Origin: Darksidea phi
Taxonomy: Eukaryota; Ascomycota; Dothideomycetes; Pleosporales; Lentitheciaceae
Reading direction: 5' to 3'
Length of the DNA stretch: 64,000 nt
Assembly (NCBI GenBank): GCA_030770425.1
Contig: JASJFT010000054.1
Location: 1 to 64,000, forward strand
A program made the translations under genes and the position numbers. The notes under the pieces were generated by a model, which worked only from the letters and a program-made list of their open reading frames with translations, did no database searches and was not told the origin of the DNA. Below, one piece after another: positions 1-12,361 of the stretch (its first letter is position 1; each line of letters starts with the position of its first letter).

Positions 1-121
1 CCCCCGAACATAAAAGGAAAAGACTAAAAGACTAACAGGGCCGTATCCTCATAACAATGCCAATATGATAGCCAAAAGCTGCACTGAAGCACAGAAAGAC
101 CGAGTTGAACCGGGAGGGAAA

Positions 122-3100
122 TCACATGTTTGCCGCTCCTGGAACAAGCATCTCAATGCACTTGGTCAGCAAATTGCTCGCCTCATGCAAGAGTTCCCAC
201 CTCGTTTTCTTGAACATATCGCGCATTAAGATCAGAAGACCAAGACACGCATTTCGATCCGGCATCTTCGCTAGGTCATCCGGTTTGTGTACACCGCCAA
301 CCCTCTGCAAAAACCGCACCATATCCGTGACCTTGTCGTCGTACGTGTGAAGGATATAAGGGCTCTTGACAGGTCCGTCGAGCGCATAGCCATACGACCA
401 TACGATGAGTGTGGCGAAGTACAGTACCCAAGGTCGATTAAGCAGGAAGTCGTCACGCGCAAAGTAGTTGTACATTGTCGTAGGTGAACTGTTAGACGAG
501 CCCATACTGTGGTCCTCCGTGAGCAGGACGTTAGACAAGAAGCGTAGAGCGTAAAAGACCGCATCGCGAGCTCGTGCCGTGGGTGCCCAGTGTTCCTTCA
601 TCCTTCGTTGAGCTCCATTGTAGTCTTGCGGTGTGATGGAGCGGCCGAGTAACCTATTGGCACCGGCGTAGATCTGGCAATCGACGATATCGACATGCAT
701 TGCCATGTGTGCCAGGTGATGGAGTACAGTGCGTGACTCAAAGACGTTTTCATCGCCCACCCCATACGCGTGGCTGTTTACCTGAGGCCCGGTGGAGTCG
801 TTTGGCTTGGCCAGTGAGCTGTCAAAGTCCTGTTTCCAGAAGTCAAAGGCACGTGTCAGGGAGCCTCGCCATTTGTCCCGTCCGCCTAGAGCTTGCGAGA
901 CACCAAGGGAGCTGACTTGAAGGTCTCGTTGGTTCATGTGCCAAGATACACTTAGTAATCCTGCCATGAGGATGGTCCTCCCGAACGAGTTCGTTCTCAC
1001 GCTCTGGCCGTTGAGCGTTTTCTTCAGGCCGTCCAGGAACGTCGTCTGCTTGATGCCGTTGGAGTGTAGACTTGCTTCGACTCGTCCGACTTCCGAGCTG
1101 CTTGTTGCTGACCATAAGGCCTCGTCGCAGGGTAACGGCAGGCGCATCTCGTGGGCAACCATTACGGCACTGTGGCCAAACATGGTGGCATGTATGCTGT
1201 CCATGACGAATGCTGCAAAGGCGGCCCTTCTCGTGGCTTCGTTCGTGATCCAATGAGTCCACCACTCCCCCGCAGTGTTTCCGGCCCCACCTCCCTTGCC
1301 ATCCTTGATACTTGGGGGGGAGTCCATGGCAGAGCGCCCGATCAGCGAGCTGCCACGCCTCATAAGCGTTAGCGTTGTGGCGTGATGGATATGTGCGCGT
1401 TCGTGGAGAGGACGCGTCGAGTACATCTTTTCAAAGACCTCGAGAAGAAGCAGGGCCTGGAACACCCACAACTTGGCAGGGGGTCTGAAGTCGGCGTCCA
1501 TGAAGATTTCCCAACGGAGATGCCATGCGAGGAAGTTAGAGAGCTGCGAGCACGCATCTGTAACCTCTGGGCCATGGCTCTTCTCTAAACACGAGGCGCC
1601 AAGACACATGATGCACAACAAGAGAAGATCTGGGCAAGCCCCAGCGTTGAAGGTTGGCTTGTGGAGGATCGGTAGCTGTGGATGGAAATGTATCCAGTAG
1701 GAGCCGATGTAAGCTTGCATCATGTGCAGGCCAAGCACATGATTTTCGTCGTCCCTGTTACCTTCCAGAAGATCCTCTTTGTGCTTCTTGACCGGGGCAT
1801 GGTCAGTCTCGTTGAAGCGCAGGGTAATGAGATCAAGCAGGTCCTTGCGCTTCTCCTCGGAGAGGACTGACTCTGGAAGGGTTGTATCGAGAATGCTGTT
1901 GACGGCCATGGGGTGAGCTGGAGGAGCAGGATTGTTGAAGTAGCCTGCTACAGACGGATCGTAGTTGAAGTACGGTGCCTGCAACCCAATCTGCGACGAA
2001 GCGCCCGCCGATGTACTCACGCTTCCGGAACCGGCGGGGTAGCCCATGGGCGACGCACCCGGCCCAAAGGTGGAGTCGTTGAACAGCCACGCCGCGAAGT
2101 CGTCGGCCATGGCAAACGGAGATCTGCTGTAGCCCTCGCCGCCAAACATTGGAATGGCATATGAAGGTGTTTGATCCAGCATCGCCTCGGACACACCGTT
2201 CATTCTTGTGTCGATTTGGGATGTCGCTTCTACGCCGTTCATCGGAGTCTGCCCGGAGGTGCCGTTGTAGTACTGGCCATCCTGATCCTTGGACGCGGGA
2301 CTCCCTGCTTGCTGGGGATACTCGGGCGGCGGCAGCGAGGCGAATGGCGGAAAATTCTGCTGTGCCTGGTATCCACTGGCAGAGTTGTTCTGATAGGTAG
2401 TGGATGTTGCTGGGGCCGGGTACGACTGTGTGGGTGTGGCGGCAGCGTTGTAGGGCGAGTTTGATCCGTACGAGGACAAGTTGGAGGTCTGCGCACGTAG
2501 TTCGGGTCTCTGGAAGTTGCCGTTGCCCATGTGTGGGGAGTTGTGGAGCGATGGCCGGCGCCCTCCGAAGTTACCAAATGTGGAGGAGCGTGGTGGGGGT
2601 GCGAAATTCCCAGCGCCTTGGGCCTGCACGTCGTAGGGCTGCGGCTTGGATTCGTGACCACTCCGATACGATTCGTCGCTCCCGGCTCTGTTCAGCGAAT
2701 CTGGCCGGCCCATGTTGGCTGCGGGGGAATGGAAGCCTGGTGGCGACATTTGCGTTCCTGGGGTATTCGAGTTTGCGGCGCTGGGTGCAGGGGACTGCAG
2801 GCCAAACGCTCGCTCTGACCCTCCCGGCTGCATCTGCGGCGGATTAGCTGGCCTGTCCGCCAGAGCGCATAGGAGCAACTTACGGTGGGGGAATGCTGCG
2901 TGGTGGCAAGTTTGCCGGTGGATCCGTTCTTGTTCGCCATGGCTGCCGTCACGATGGGGTTGAGATTCTGCATGAAGGTGTCTTTGCGCAGCAGCTGCGA
3001 GCCCCGCGCCGTGTGTCTCTCCTTGTGTCGTGCGCATAGGTCTTGCCGGACGAAGGATCGGTGGCAGTCGGGGAAGTCGCAGTGGTAGATCATCTTGGGG

Positions 3101-3530
3101 TTGTCTGTAGCAAATCAGCGCTTGATCTCTCGGGCTACAGAGAGCGGGGATTTCCAGAGTGTGATTGTAGATTGCAGAGCAGGTAGGAGAAGTGTGAGCA
3201 CGCACGATTCAGCTGGTGTCTGTACAGATGCTCGGCGCGCGAGTAGCTCTTCCCACAGCCCTCGTGTGGACACTCGAACTTCTTGTCCAGGCCCTTTCTG
3301 CTCCTCCTCCTCTTGCGCGACGAGCCCGCTGCCTCGCCGTCGATGCCGTCGCCATTGCCGTCGTCATCCTCTCTGTCGCGCCGGCGCCCCCGGGGATCGT
3401 CTTGGTCCGGGGAAGCGGGGGTTGGCACCCCGGCGGCGGTACTCGTGTCCATCTTCTGGGGAAACTCGCTCTGTATCTTGCCAAAATCCGGCGCGTGCCC
3501 TGCATGCATTGGTAGAATTTGCGCCGTCAT
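122..3530 (-). CDS. C2H2 zinc-finger transcription factor with fungal-specific regulatory domain
   Basis: Three exons: 3530..3206, 3104..2884 and 2833..122, giving 1085 residues. The ATG at 3530 is the first in frame; upstream frame codons are not ATG. The donor at 3205 (GTGCGT) and acceptor CAG before 3104 join to complete the last His of finger 1, so two tandem C2H2 fingers appear: CPHEGCGKSYSRAEHLYRH and CDFPDCHRSFVRQDLCARH, both C-x4-C-x12-H-x3-H. A Gly/Pro/Ser/Asn-rich linker follows. The C-terminal half (roughly residues 560-1070) resembles the fungal_trans domain, with PQLPILHKPTF and DSIHATMFGHSAVM motifs. Such proteins act in the nucleus as sequence-specific regulators. The N-terminal region is basic (RKRRRSRKG), a likely nuclear signal. 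The target pathway cannot be read from sequence, and no symbol is assigned. The stop lies 121 bases from the window edge, so the gene is complete. Confidence 0.88.
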
Positions 3531-3607
3531 CGCCAGAGGAGCCGCTGTGGTGGTGCTAGCGAGACACTCTGTGCGCGTCTCGACGGTATGGTGCAAGTGT
3601 GGAAGCG

Positions 3608-3643
3608 GTGCAAGCGGTGCAAGCAGTGCAAGCAGTGCGAGGG
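3608..3643. repeat. 9-bp tandem repeat, about 4 copies
   Basis: Unit GTGCAAGCG/A is repeated about four times, degrading at the right end. It lies about 80 bp upstream of the regulator ATG, in its probable 5' UTR. Confidence 0.75.
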
Positions 3644-4092
3644 ACAGTGCTGTGCAGCGTCGTCTAGCTGCGCGTGTGCGGTCTTGCCTCTTGCGACTAG
3701 GCAGGGCGTCCGAGAGGCTTTCCGAGGACGACGCGCATCAGACGTCGGAGATGACTGGCGGGCAGCACAGCACCCCAGCAAAAGCACACGAAGGCGGCGA
3801 CAACGATCACGGGACTAAGCTGGCGGCAGTCGCTGGAGTTGCTTGGGACGATGGCGAACTGCGGTCGGCGACGATGTTCAGCACGGTTATGGGAGGGTTG
3901 GCAGAGACAGCGTGGGTCTACTGTACGTTGGAAAGGGCTCGGACTGCTCCGCCGCCAGATGACCTGCAGCAGCGCGTTCACTGGCTGGGGGCGCGTGGGG
4001 AAGGACGGAGTGGGTGCGAGGAGGATGGGCTGCGTGGATTGCCAAAGGAGCCCGGAGGCGGGCTGCGGTAGTGGTCCTGTATGTAAGCCAAA

Positions 4093-4132
4093 GGTGCGAG
4101 GGTGCGAGGGCGCGAGGGCGCGAGGGTGCAAG
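4093..4132. repeat. 8-bp tandem repeat, 5 copies
   Basis: Five head-to-tail copies of GGTGCGAG, with copies 3-4 reading GGCGCGAG and copy 5 reading GGTGCAAG. It is a simple minisatellite in the long intergenic region. Confidence 0.85.
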
Positions 4133-5934
4133 GCCGTGATCTTTCCCATTTCCGCTGTAAGCGCGCCCCCGATAAGATGGCCCGCCGCAGTGGGCGAAAT
4201 TCAAGCTCCACACCTCACGACACCGCACAGCTCGAGCACGGCACGCGGAGAGGCGCGGGAAGGGAGAGAAGAGGGGTAGCTCCCAGCCAATTGCCAGACG
4301 ACCTCCGCACTCCCGTCAGCGATAGAGCCGTCGTCCGTCTTCGGGGCCGTCTGCTGCTGCGAGCACACCTCTCGAGGCTCGCGCAGGCACACGCACGACG
4401 CAAGCACCTGCAGCAGCCCTCATCAAAGTGTGGAGAAGCGAAGCCCTGGGGCCTGGGCGTGGGATGGCTCGACGCGTGGGGGAGGGGGATGGATTCTTTC
4501 GTTTTTCCGCAAAAAGACGACACTCAACCTCGACTCCTCGACGGGGTTTGGCTGCCCGTGAGGCACTCTGGTTATCGACGTGTGCCTGTCCTGCACAGGG
4601 CTGCAGTACCGTCACCAACCCAACCCGCAAAGCTTCCAACGCCCCTCTGGCCTCTGCTACGCTCACAGCACTAGACCTGCGCCCGCCGCCTCCGCAGCAG
4701 TCCCGCAAACGCGAACGCGCGACCGAACTTCCCACAGCAATTCTTCACCTCATATCTCACTCATCCACCGCTCACTCAATTCCATAAGCTCATCGCACGA
4801 GCGCCCTCTGCCACGGACCCATCCCATTGGCCTCGCCCCCAGCCGCTCCCTCCCGGCTCTCGTCCCAGCTGGCCAATCACCGCGCCTTACCCCAGATCGC
4901 TCAGCGCTCACGCGTTCGAGTACCACCAGCCAAGACGCTGTCGTTATTGTGGCGTTGGGAATAAACTGTGGGCCTCTGAGGTGCCCTGTCGGGACGAAGT
5001 TCCTTTGCTTTTTGCTCGGAAAGCGGCGAAGAGGGGCGGGTTGGGCGACATGTATGGTTGGGCGTTTGCCGTCTGGTCAAAAAGTACTTATGGCCGAAAG
5101 TCTACTGTGTAAGTCTGACGTCCGTGGAACACGACCGAGATGGCGGCATGTCACCCGCGTGTCTCTCGTCCACAAGCCGTCATGCAATAGCTGTGCCCCC
5201 TCCATGTCCCGGGCCGACCACAAAGACGCCCCCCAACCTCAACGAGCGAAAAGGTTCCCGGGCCAGGGTCTCGGAAGCACAGCCCAACGCCTCCAACACC
5301 CCTGTTCACTACCGTATTTCAAATCCGACAACTCTACAGTACGCAGTCGCATACATCTTCCCCTTATGAGCTGCACTGCCATGGCCGCTTGGCGTGAAAG
5401 CGGTACCTTTTTCGCCCAAGTAGAGCTAATGTTTCGCTCTTTCGGGACGCGTGGAATATTTGAGACTCCGGCGAGTACTTTTCGAAGACCGAGACCTTAC
5501 GAGAGAAAAGCCACGCGGACGGATGGTGAGGTCCTTGTCGCCATCTGATTGGTAGGACGCGAATAACCGTGAAGTAATCTTTGACGGGTGCATGAGATCG
5601 TGAGGCGAGCAGTTTGATGAGCTACAGGTGGCTGTTATGAATGTACCTTTTGGTGCGCCGACTGTCGAGTCTGAAACCCATGCGAACGCCGAATTAATGG
5701 TCCCCGCATATCATTTGAGACACATGCGAATTAGCATCTTGTACAGCAACCTCCACCTTCCCAAAACCATCCGATTACTAACTGTATCATGGGCGCCTGA
5801 AGACAATGCGGCCGCGTTGGTATCTCTGCACCACTCCGAAACCTATCTTCCCCAAATCTTAAGACACAAGTACCCAGCATTAAGTATTACCATCCAGACA
5901 TTTAAAGGTACAAGACCCGCAGCTATGCATGCAC

Positions 5935-7495
5935 CTACTCGTTGGCGGCAGCCTTGTCCTTATCTAGATCTGCAGTCGTTGCAACTTCGTCTTTCTCCGC
6001 CTTCTCCGGCTCCGCTGCGACTGTTGGCTCTTCCGCCTGTGGCTTCACTTCCGCTTCCTCCTCGGTGTCCTCCTCAGGCACCGCGGGCTCTTCTGCAGTA
6101 GCGGCCGCACTATCTTCTCCGACAGCCGTGGCTTCAGTTTCGGCAAGGTCTTCTTTATTGGGCTCCGCGAGATCGACCTCGCTTGGGATTTGCTCCTCGG
6201 CTTCGGTTTCCGTTTCCATGGGAGCGTGGGAATCCGAGGGACCCATTGGCTCGGGTTCTTCCATTGATTGGGCCTCTTCGTTTGTCGGCGCTTCTTCGTC
6301 TGATGTCTCCGGTGTCTCCACGATCGTTTCCTGGTCTGAAGCGGCGCCACCTTCTTCCTTGAGTGGCTCGTCCTCCTGTTCTCCTTCTTCTTCTTCATTC
6401 TCTTCCACGACGGTGTGGACAGATGTAGCCCCGACTGATGGTGAATGACGGTGTCGCTTAGTAGTTCCGGCAGTCGACAGAGTATGGTCTCTCGGCTCGA
6501 TGATGCTGGTGTTATCCGAATCCAGCGGTCCTGGCCCGGACGGTTCGCGCTTCAGAATCAATGGTGGAGGCATAGACGATGTCTCCGCCGACTGCTCCTC
6601 GCCCTCGGCTTCCGGTGGAATGGTGTAGTTCTCCTCACTTATCAGCCCGTAGATATCACACACCATTTTGAAGAAGATATAGAGCCCAGTCCGTCCTTCA
6701 ACCTTCCAAAACATTTCGCGATGCTGAAACCACGCATGCGCAAATATCCTGTACACGCGCCGGAAGATGTTGGTCAGATGTCGCATCTGCGAGTGTTGCG
6801 TTGCTTGGTCTGTGCCCATAGCCAGTCTCGACGGGAACGTCTTCGGCGATGTGAGAAGATTGGCGGCCCAGTCCAGAGTATGGCAGCAGTAGTCAATGGC
6901 GCAGCAGGACTTGGGCGGCTCATGGACGGCGCAAAGATACTGCCATTCGGATGCGCGCATCTCAGGGCAGGTGAGAGAGGAGCATGGCGGGTTGTCGGAG
7001 AATAGCGCAATTACAAGCGAGTTCGCTTTCTGTGTGAGGAAGCGACACAGTTCGTAGAGCCACAGCGTCTTGTCCACGTTCTCGGGCGGTTGCGCCAGCT
7101 TGTGTGCCATGTCTCGGTCGATCGCTATTGTGGAGTTCGTACCGCTGGGGTGGGTAAGGAAGTAGTGTAGCGCCTTTAGATGCTCCGTCAACTGGAAAGC
7201 GGAATCTATCTGGTGTTGGTGTTAGCATCGAGCGCTTCATCCCGTGTACTACCTGCTATAATGGCCTGTGTTGGTAACCTACCTCCGACAGATCTACCAG
7301 CGGTGGGCCCTCCGCCATATCCTCCGCTCGTGTTCCGGGCCGTATCCTTCGCGAGGCACCATGGTCTATTGTGCTGAAGAGCTTCTGTTGCTCCTCCGTA
7401 GCAACGGGGGATTTAGGACCAAGCTGGTCTTCCGCGATCGGCGGCGGGCTGGGAAGTCGCGGCGAACTTGAGGGGGACACAGCAGACGCAGCCAT
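5935..7495 (-). CDS. MOB3: MOB family protein (phocein/MOB3 type) with acidic C-terminal tail
   Basis: Two exons, 7495..7283 and 7209..5935 (intron 73 bp, GTAGGT...CAG), give 495 residues from ATG 7495. The Mob domain spans about residues 75-265. It has the zinc-binding pattern C-x4-C (CSSLTC, about 147-152) and a later H-x4-H (HAWFQH). The surrounding motifs (HTLDWAANLL, RRVYRIFAHAW) match the phocein branch rather than MOB1. In filamentous fungi the phocein homologue MOB3 is a subunit of the STRIPAK phosphatase-kinase scaffold, acting in cell fusion and fruiting-body development; that role is family knowledge. The last ~220 residues are Glu/Ala/Thr-rich and low in complexity, well beyond the usual ~225-residue phocein length. 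The 5' end faces the ZNG1 gene divergently. Confidence 0.88.
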
Positions 7496-8033
7496 GTTGG
7501 ATGAAACAGGCCGAGAGAATGCGGGAGAGCGAGCGCGGAAGCAGGCGCGGGATCGTTGTCTGTTGTTGGCTGCCAGGCCGAAGAGAGCTGGAATCCGAAC
7601 ATAGAGTTCAGCCACACAAGGATCTAGTTATCGCGCTAGTACACATTGGGAAAGGCTACCAGCCACTCAAACTTCCGTCATCGACGAGCAACTCTGTTGT
7701 TAACTAGGCTGCTTCGTACATGATACAGAGTAGACTTCACATTATTTTGAAGCTGTAAGTCTAGAGTTTGTATTTGTACAAGTCTACCTAGGTTCAAAGC
7801 GGTCACCATAGGGTCGTCATCTCGGAATACCGAAGCAAGGCGTCGGAATCGGAACCCAAAGTTTTCATCCCACCACTACTTGAGAGCCGGCCCCTCTTTT
7901 TCAAGCGGTTATCTTTCAAGATCACGCATCCAGGCTTTTCCAAGCTAAATATTGATCAGTCAACAACCACTTCAAGTTTCTTCATCCCACAACATTCACA
8001 CTTTTCGAGTCTCTCCACATCCCGTCTTTCACT
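7496..8033. promoter_or_regulatory. shared divergent promoter region, MOB3 / ZNG1
   Basis: About 540 bp separate the two divergent start codons. I see no coding frame or strong named motif in it. It must carry the promoters of both genes. Confidence 0.5.
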
Positions 8034-9366
8034 ATGGACCCCGATTCAGACGACGAAATCCCCACACTGATACAGCCGGAGGTAGGTGTCAAAGTCTTGG
8101 CCGACCAAGATGACGATGTCCCCGAATTAGTAGCCACGTCCGACGATCCACCTGCCAGTAAAGTCCCCATCACGATAGTGACGGGCTACCTCGGCGCTGG
8201 CAAAACTACGCTGCTCAACTACATCCTGACCGAGCAGCACGGAAAGAAGATTGCAGTTATTCTCAACGAGTTTGGTGACTGTAAGCATCGACCTTCTCAA
8301 TTCACGTCCAACCACCCATAATCCGTGTTTCCAGAAAACTAATTCATCGTAACAGCAATCGACATCGAAAAGCAGCTCACAGTGTCCGACCAAAACTCAA
8401 CCGAAGCGAAACCAGTGGACTTCGTCCCCTTAGCTAATGGCTGCATCTGCTGCTCCGTCAAAGATGTCGGCGTCGCGGCTATCGAAAATCTGATCGAGCA
8501 TGGCGGAAATTTTGACTACATCCTCCTCGAAACCACTGGTCTAGCTGATCCTGGAAATATTGCCCCTTTATTTTGGCTCGACGACGGGTTGGGTAGTAGC
8601 ATCTTCCTCGACGGCATTGTGACACTGGTAGATGCGAAGAATGTGTTGAAGAGCTTGGATGAAGGGGAGGGAGATGAGCCGGAAAAGTTGGATGAGCGGA
8701 GACATGAAGATGGGCATGAGCATCAGGGACCGTTGTTAACGACCGCGCATTTGCAGATCAGCCATGCGGACGTTATCTTGATCAATAAGACGGACCTCGT
8801 TTCGGATGACGAGTTACAGAAAGTGGTTGATCGGATAAGATCAATCAACGGTCTAGCGAGGATCAGGACCACAAAAAAAAGTCAAGTCCCGCAATTGGAA
8901 GGTTCAGTACTAGACCTCCATGCATACGACGAAGTCACGGATGCGGATCTGAAGTTCGCGAGCAAAGGACATAGCCATCTCGATCCTGTAAGCCTTACCC
9001 CAGCCCTCTCATCCATCTCTCCTAACAACCCTTTAGTCTATAACTACAACTACAATTATATTTCCACCGCTCTTACCTACCCAAGTCGAAAACTTCGACC
9101 GCTTCCTGCGAACCATACTTTGGGAAGACGAACTGCCTGACAACAAGCCGCACGCCAAATTCGAAATTCATAGACTAAAAGGCCGCATCCCGGTTCAAGA
9201 CGGCAGATTGTTCCTTGTGCAGGGTGTGAGGAATATTTACGATATGAATGAGGCAAGGAAGAGTATTCAGGGGGAGGCTGGTGAGGCGAAATTGGTGCTT
9301 ATAGGGAGGGGAGTAGATCAACCAGCGTTCAGGGAAAGTCTACTAGCTACTCTAAATGGAATGTAG
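8034..9366 (+). CDS. ZNG1: CobW/COG0523 GTPase, zinc-regulated metalloprotein activator
   Basis: Three exons: 8034..8280, 8356..8987 and 9037..9366 (introns 75 and 49 bp), giving 402 residues. The P-loop GYLGAGKTT lies at residues 51-59, the metal-binding CxCC motif GCICC at 111-115, and the guanine-specificity motif NKTD further on. The C-terminal CobW_C domain is in exon 3, around [17 protein letters not shown] His-rich stretch ([10 protein letters not shown]) precedes NKTD, as is common in zinc-linked members. Eukaryotic ZNG1 proteins use GTP hydrolysis to hand zinc to methionine aminopeptidase; assignment to that branch rests on the GCICC motif and length. An acidic N-terminus of ~40 residues precedes the GTPase. 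Phase and protein continuity support both introns. Confidence 0.93.
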
Positions 9367-9901
9367 ATGCAGTCTAAAAGCTATTACGCACATGCTTTCG
9401 CCATATATCAGACAGTGGCCTCAGCCACCTCTTCGGCATCATTTGCAGATAGTAACCTTTCATTACGCTCCTCAACAACCCTACCTGCCGTGTGTACGAT
9501 CTAATCCTTCTAAGCATTCATGAGCCTCTACCTTTCTACGATTCCGCGAAGCAAGTGAAGTTGTGTAGCCTCGCACTGTATAGCTCTTTCGAGGCTGCCC
9601 AACAGAAACAGTTATATCCCGATATTGGGTAAAATTGGTCTGTTGGCGGACCATCGGGTCATAACTGACCTAAAGAACCTTTAGACACCGTATCCATTTC
9701 CGAAAACTGCGTCTATGAAACATAGCAAAGAGACCAAAAAGCCATGAGTAGCCTTCAATATACACGTTACCGACTGACTCTATATCGACAATAATGTCCA
9801 GTTGAGGGAGAGTGACGTTCGGCTGCATGGAAGTAACTGAGGGCTAACGAACTTTCTGTGTGAGCGGTAGGTTGGGCTGTATGGCCTGGCAGACGAGGCT
9901 T

Positions 9902-10445
9902 TTAATGATATCTGTAACTGAAGCCGTAGTAGGAGTAATCGTCGAAAGCGATTTCACAACCCAGTGTTGGGAATTTCTGCTCGTGGAGCGTACTAATAAA
10001 ATTGATAGTGAGGTTTTGTAACTCAGCTCGATTCATGTAATCACCCTTAACCATTATTAGTGGTGTGTTTCGTGACGCTTCCCATGCGTTGAACTTCGGA
10101 TCAGTCCAGAACCTCTGCTCAGTTTCTAGTTTCGAGCGGCCATGAAAAGCCGGTATTGTAATGATTTCAGTGGGTCCAGTAAGTTGGCCCTAGAAAGTGA
10201 ATCCATGCTTTAGTTTAGCTGAAAGTCAATGAAGCGTTGGTTGATGCCAATATTCGCGCAGGCTTGACGTCGCTATTAGGGAAGGTTATTCTCGAGATCG
10301 GAAGTACGTATAAAGCAACAATTCCCGCATTTTTGTAGCGAATCTTCTCGGCTCTGGAGTAATTTCGTCAGACTTTCGGTCTCCCTCGTGTGGTCCTCGA
10401 CGGGATGGCTGAAAGCTTCCCATATGTGACAAAGATTCCCTTGTT
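9902..10445 (-). pseudogene. unidentified gene relic, two protein-like blocks
   Basis: Block 1 (10445..10276) reads openly through motifs such as IWEAFSHPVEDHTRETES and LTKLLQSREDSLQKCGNC, then ends at a double stop. Block 2 (about 10192..9902) follows an acceptor-like CTTTCTAG and reads through TEIITIPAFHGRSKLETEQ and RFWTDPKFNAWEASRN to a TAA. Composition looks like real fungal protein rather than random frames, and the two blocks are on the same strand in order. I cannot name the family. It may be an intron-containing gene whose other exons have decayed. Confidence 0.35.
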
Positions 10446-11369
10446 GTCACCAACTATTTACCTGCTGTGGTGTAAGGGATAGGCCCGATCTGGTCTTGGG
10501 GCTAGATGTGTATGTGAGCGGGCGTCTATAAGGCTGGCGTCCGACAGACTGTCGGACGGATCACCGAGGCCATGGCAATAATCGTACTCTACCCACCGTA
10601 CGCATAGTATTACTCATAGATCGAATATACGACGGTTATCCTGTTACCTTTCTCGTCCTCCCGACTGCGGGTCATTCTCCCCACCCTCCTATCTACGACA
10701 TACCTATACAGGGCACTGCGAGATAGGAATGGCCGTCTGAAAAGAGGGCAGGACGAGTAACAAACTCCGAGCCAGCTTACAGTACTTGTATACATCAGCC
10801 GTTTTGTTCGCGAACTCAATCGAACGCTTTACCTACCCCAACGGGCGCTGGTCGAAGGACACACGTTTCCTCACTCGTGAGCAATCTGATTCATAACATC
10901 TGATCCTATCTAGACCGGCGCCTCAAGATAGCATTTGTTCTTCTACAAGAAATACGATAGAGCTCCTCCGGTAGTCCTCAGCATGATCAAACCAACGACG
11001 GCATGCATAGTACGCCTACTCCTTGATATGACTTCATCTTATTTATGGTGCCTACTATACTGGACACAATTCAAGGCCTTATCGAGAATGTTCTCGGATT
11101 TGGTGGTTAATATATTTTACCTATTTTAGTCCTGATGGTCGCATTCTGGCGAATTTCATAGCAGATAATTTACTAAAGCTCGACCTCACGGGGCAGTACC
11201 TAATAAAGCAATTGCAAACAGCCATGAGCAAGAGTTACGTTTCGGAGTACGAGTCAGCTAAGCTTCGAGCGGAGAAGGGACTGGCGGTACGCTATCTTCC
11301 GTAGTACTTAATTCGTGGAGGGGATGATCTAATCACGACGATTATGATAGTCTTCAGGCATAAATATCC

Positions 11370-11675
11370 ATAGGATGGATTAAATCCGCGGAGACCGTCG
11401 TCGTGGGTTCGCAGTATAAGGAACGCTCGACCAACCGCTTGGTGACCATTGAGCCCAGCAAGACATCCCTCTCTGAAAATACTGATGCAGCGCAGAGAGT
11501 TACTATGGGCTATCAGATTGCGGCTATCTCAATCCATTAGGAGCTGCTCGTGATAGTCCAAGAGTCCCGCCTGGTATCTCAAATCAACGGGCCTATTAGG
11601 ATTGCTGTGCATAGCCAGATGCAGATCATCGGCTGTATCTGTTGTGGCATTGGAAAGCCCAGGCAACGTAGCTAA
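11370..11675 (+). pseudogene. unidentified relic frame with one internal stop
   Basis: A frame of 102 codons is open except for one TAG at 11538..11540. It contains protein-like stretches such as IGWIKSAETVVVGSQYKE before the stop and ELLVIVQESRLVSQINGP after it. No start codon or domain was recognised. The TAG could come from CAG by a C-to-T change. Confidence 0.25.
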
Positions 11676-12361
11676 AGCAGGTGTGCTGACTATCGATCGC
11701 AAACCGCCTTCTAGTTTCGGGCATCTCAGGTCCATCGGCCCCCTTACAGTACAACCTAGCTCGCCCCGTGACAGCTCTAAAAGATCGCTCTCTGCAAACC
11801 GGGCGTAATAAAGATAGTGAGAACGTAAATTTGAATATAAGGACTAACAAGTCGCTGCGGCACGCAACTTATATAAAGTTATAGTAAGCATTGACATGTG
11901 CATAGAAATTGAGTTGCTTAAGTCAGAGTACCTCTCATAATTTCCAATACGGTGGGCCTTACGCCACATAGGGAGGGACGTTAGCTATTTTCGAACTCCC
12001 CTTAGGATGTACATAAAATAGTATCGCATTGGTTGTTGTAGAACTTTTGACCTTTCGAATGAATCCGGCAAAGCTTCTCAGGTGAGTGTCTACTATTGGT
12101 TACGAAAGCTTGCAGCAGTCAGTGGCTAGCTAAAGTGGCGAGGCTTTTGTAAGCACGTAGCATAACTCGTAGAACGGGCGGAGATAAATGCTCTTCTATC
12201 TTAATCCTCTGTTTACTTACCATTTCCCGCTCCGCTTAGCGTTATAATCGATATCTCGAGTGATCTATGAACACCTGGTTCGTACTTAGCTACGGATGGG
12301 CTTACTCTCATAGACCTCCCACGAACTCTCCGCTAACACAGCTACTTTAAATCTCCAAAAC

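Larger units (their letters stand above)
3531..5934. other. long intergenic region upstream of the C2H2 regulator
   Basis: This 2.4 kb stretch separates the regulator's start from the 3' end of the MOB gene. It is GC- and pyrimidine-rich with overlapping open frames on both strands (the longest is + 4580..5548), but none shows a recognisable domain, splice pattern or plausible composition. It holds two short tandem repeats (3608..3643 and 4093..4132). The simplest reading is a long promoter and 5' UTR for the regulator. Confidence 0.5.

Noticed and set aside
4580..5548. 322-codon open frame on the plus strand
   Set aside because: No domain, odd composition from a CT/GC-rich region, and several overlapping frames of similar length; fits the long upstream region of the regulator better than a gene.
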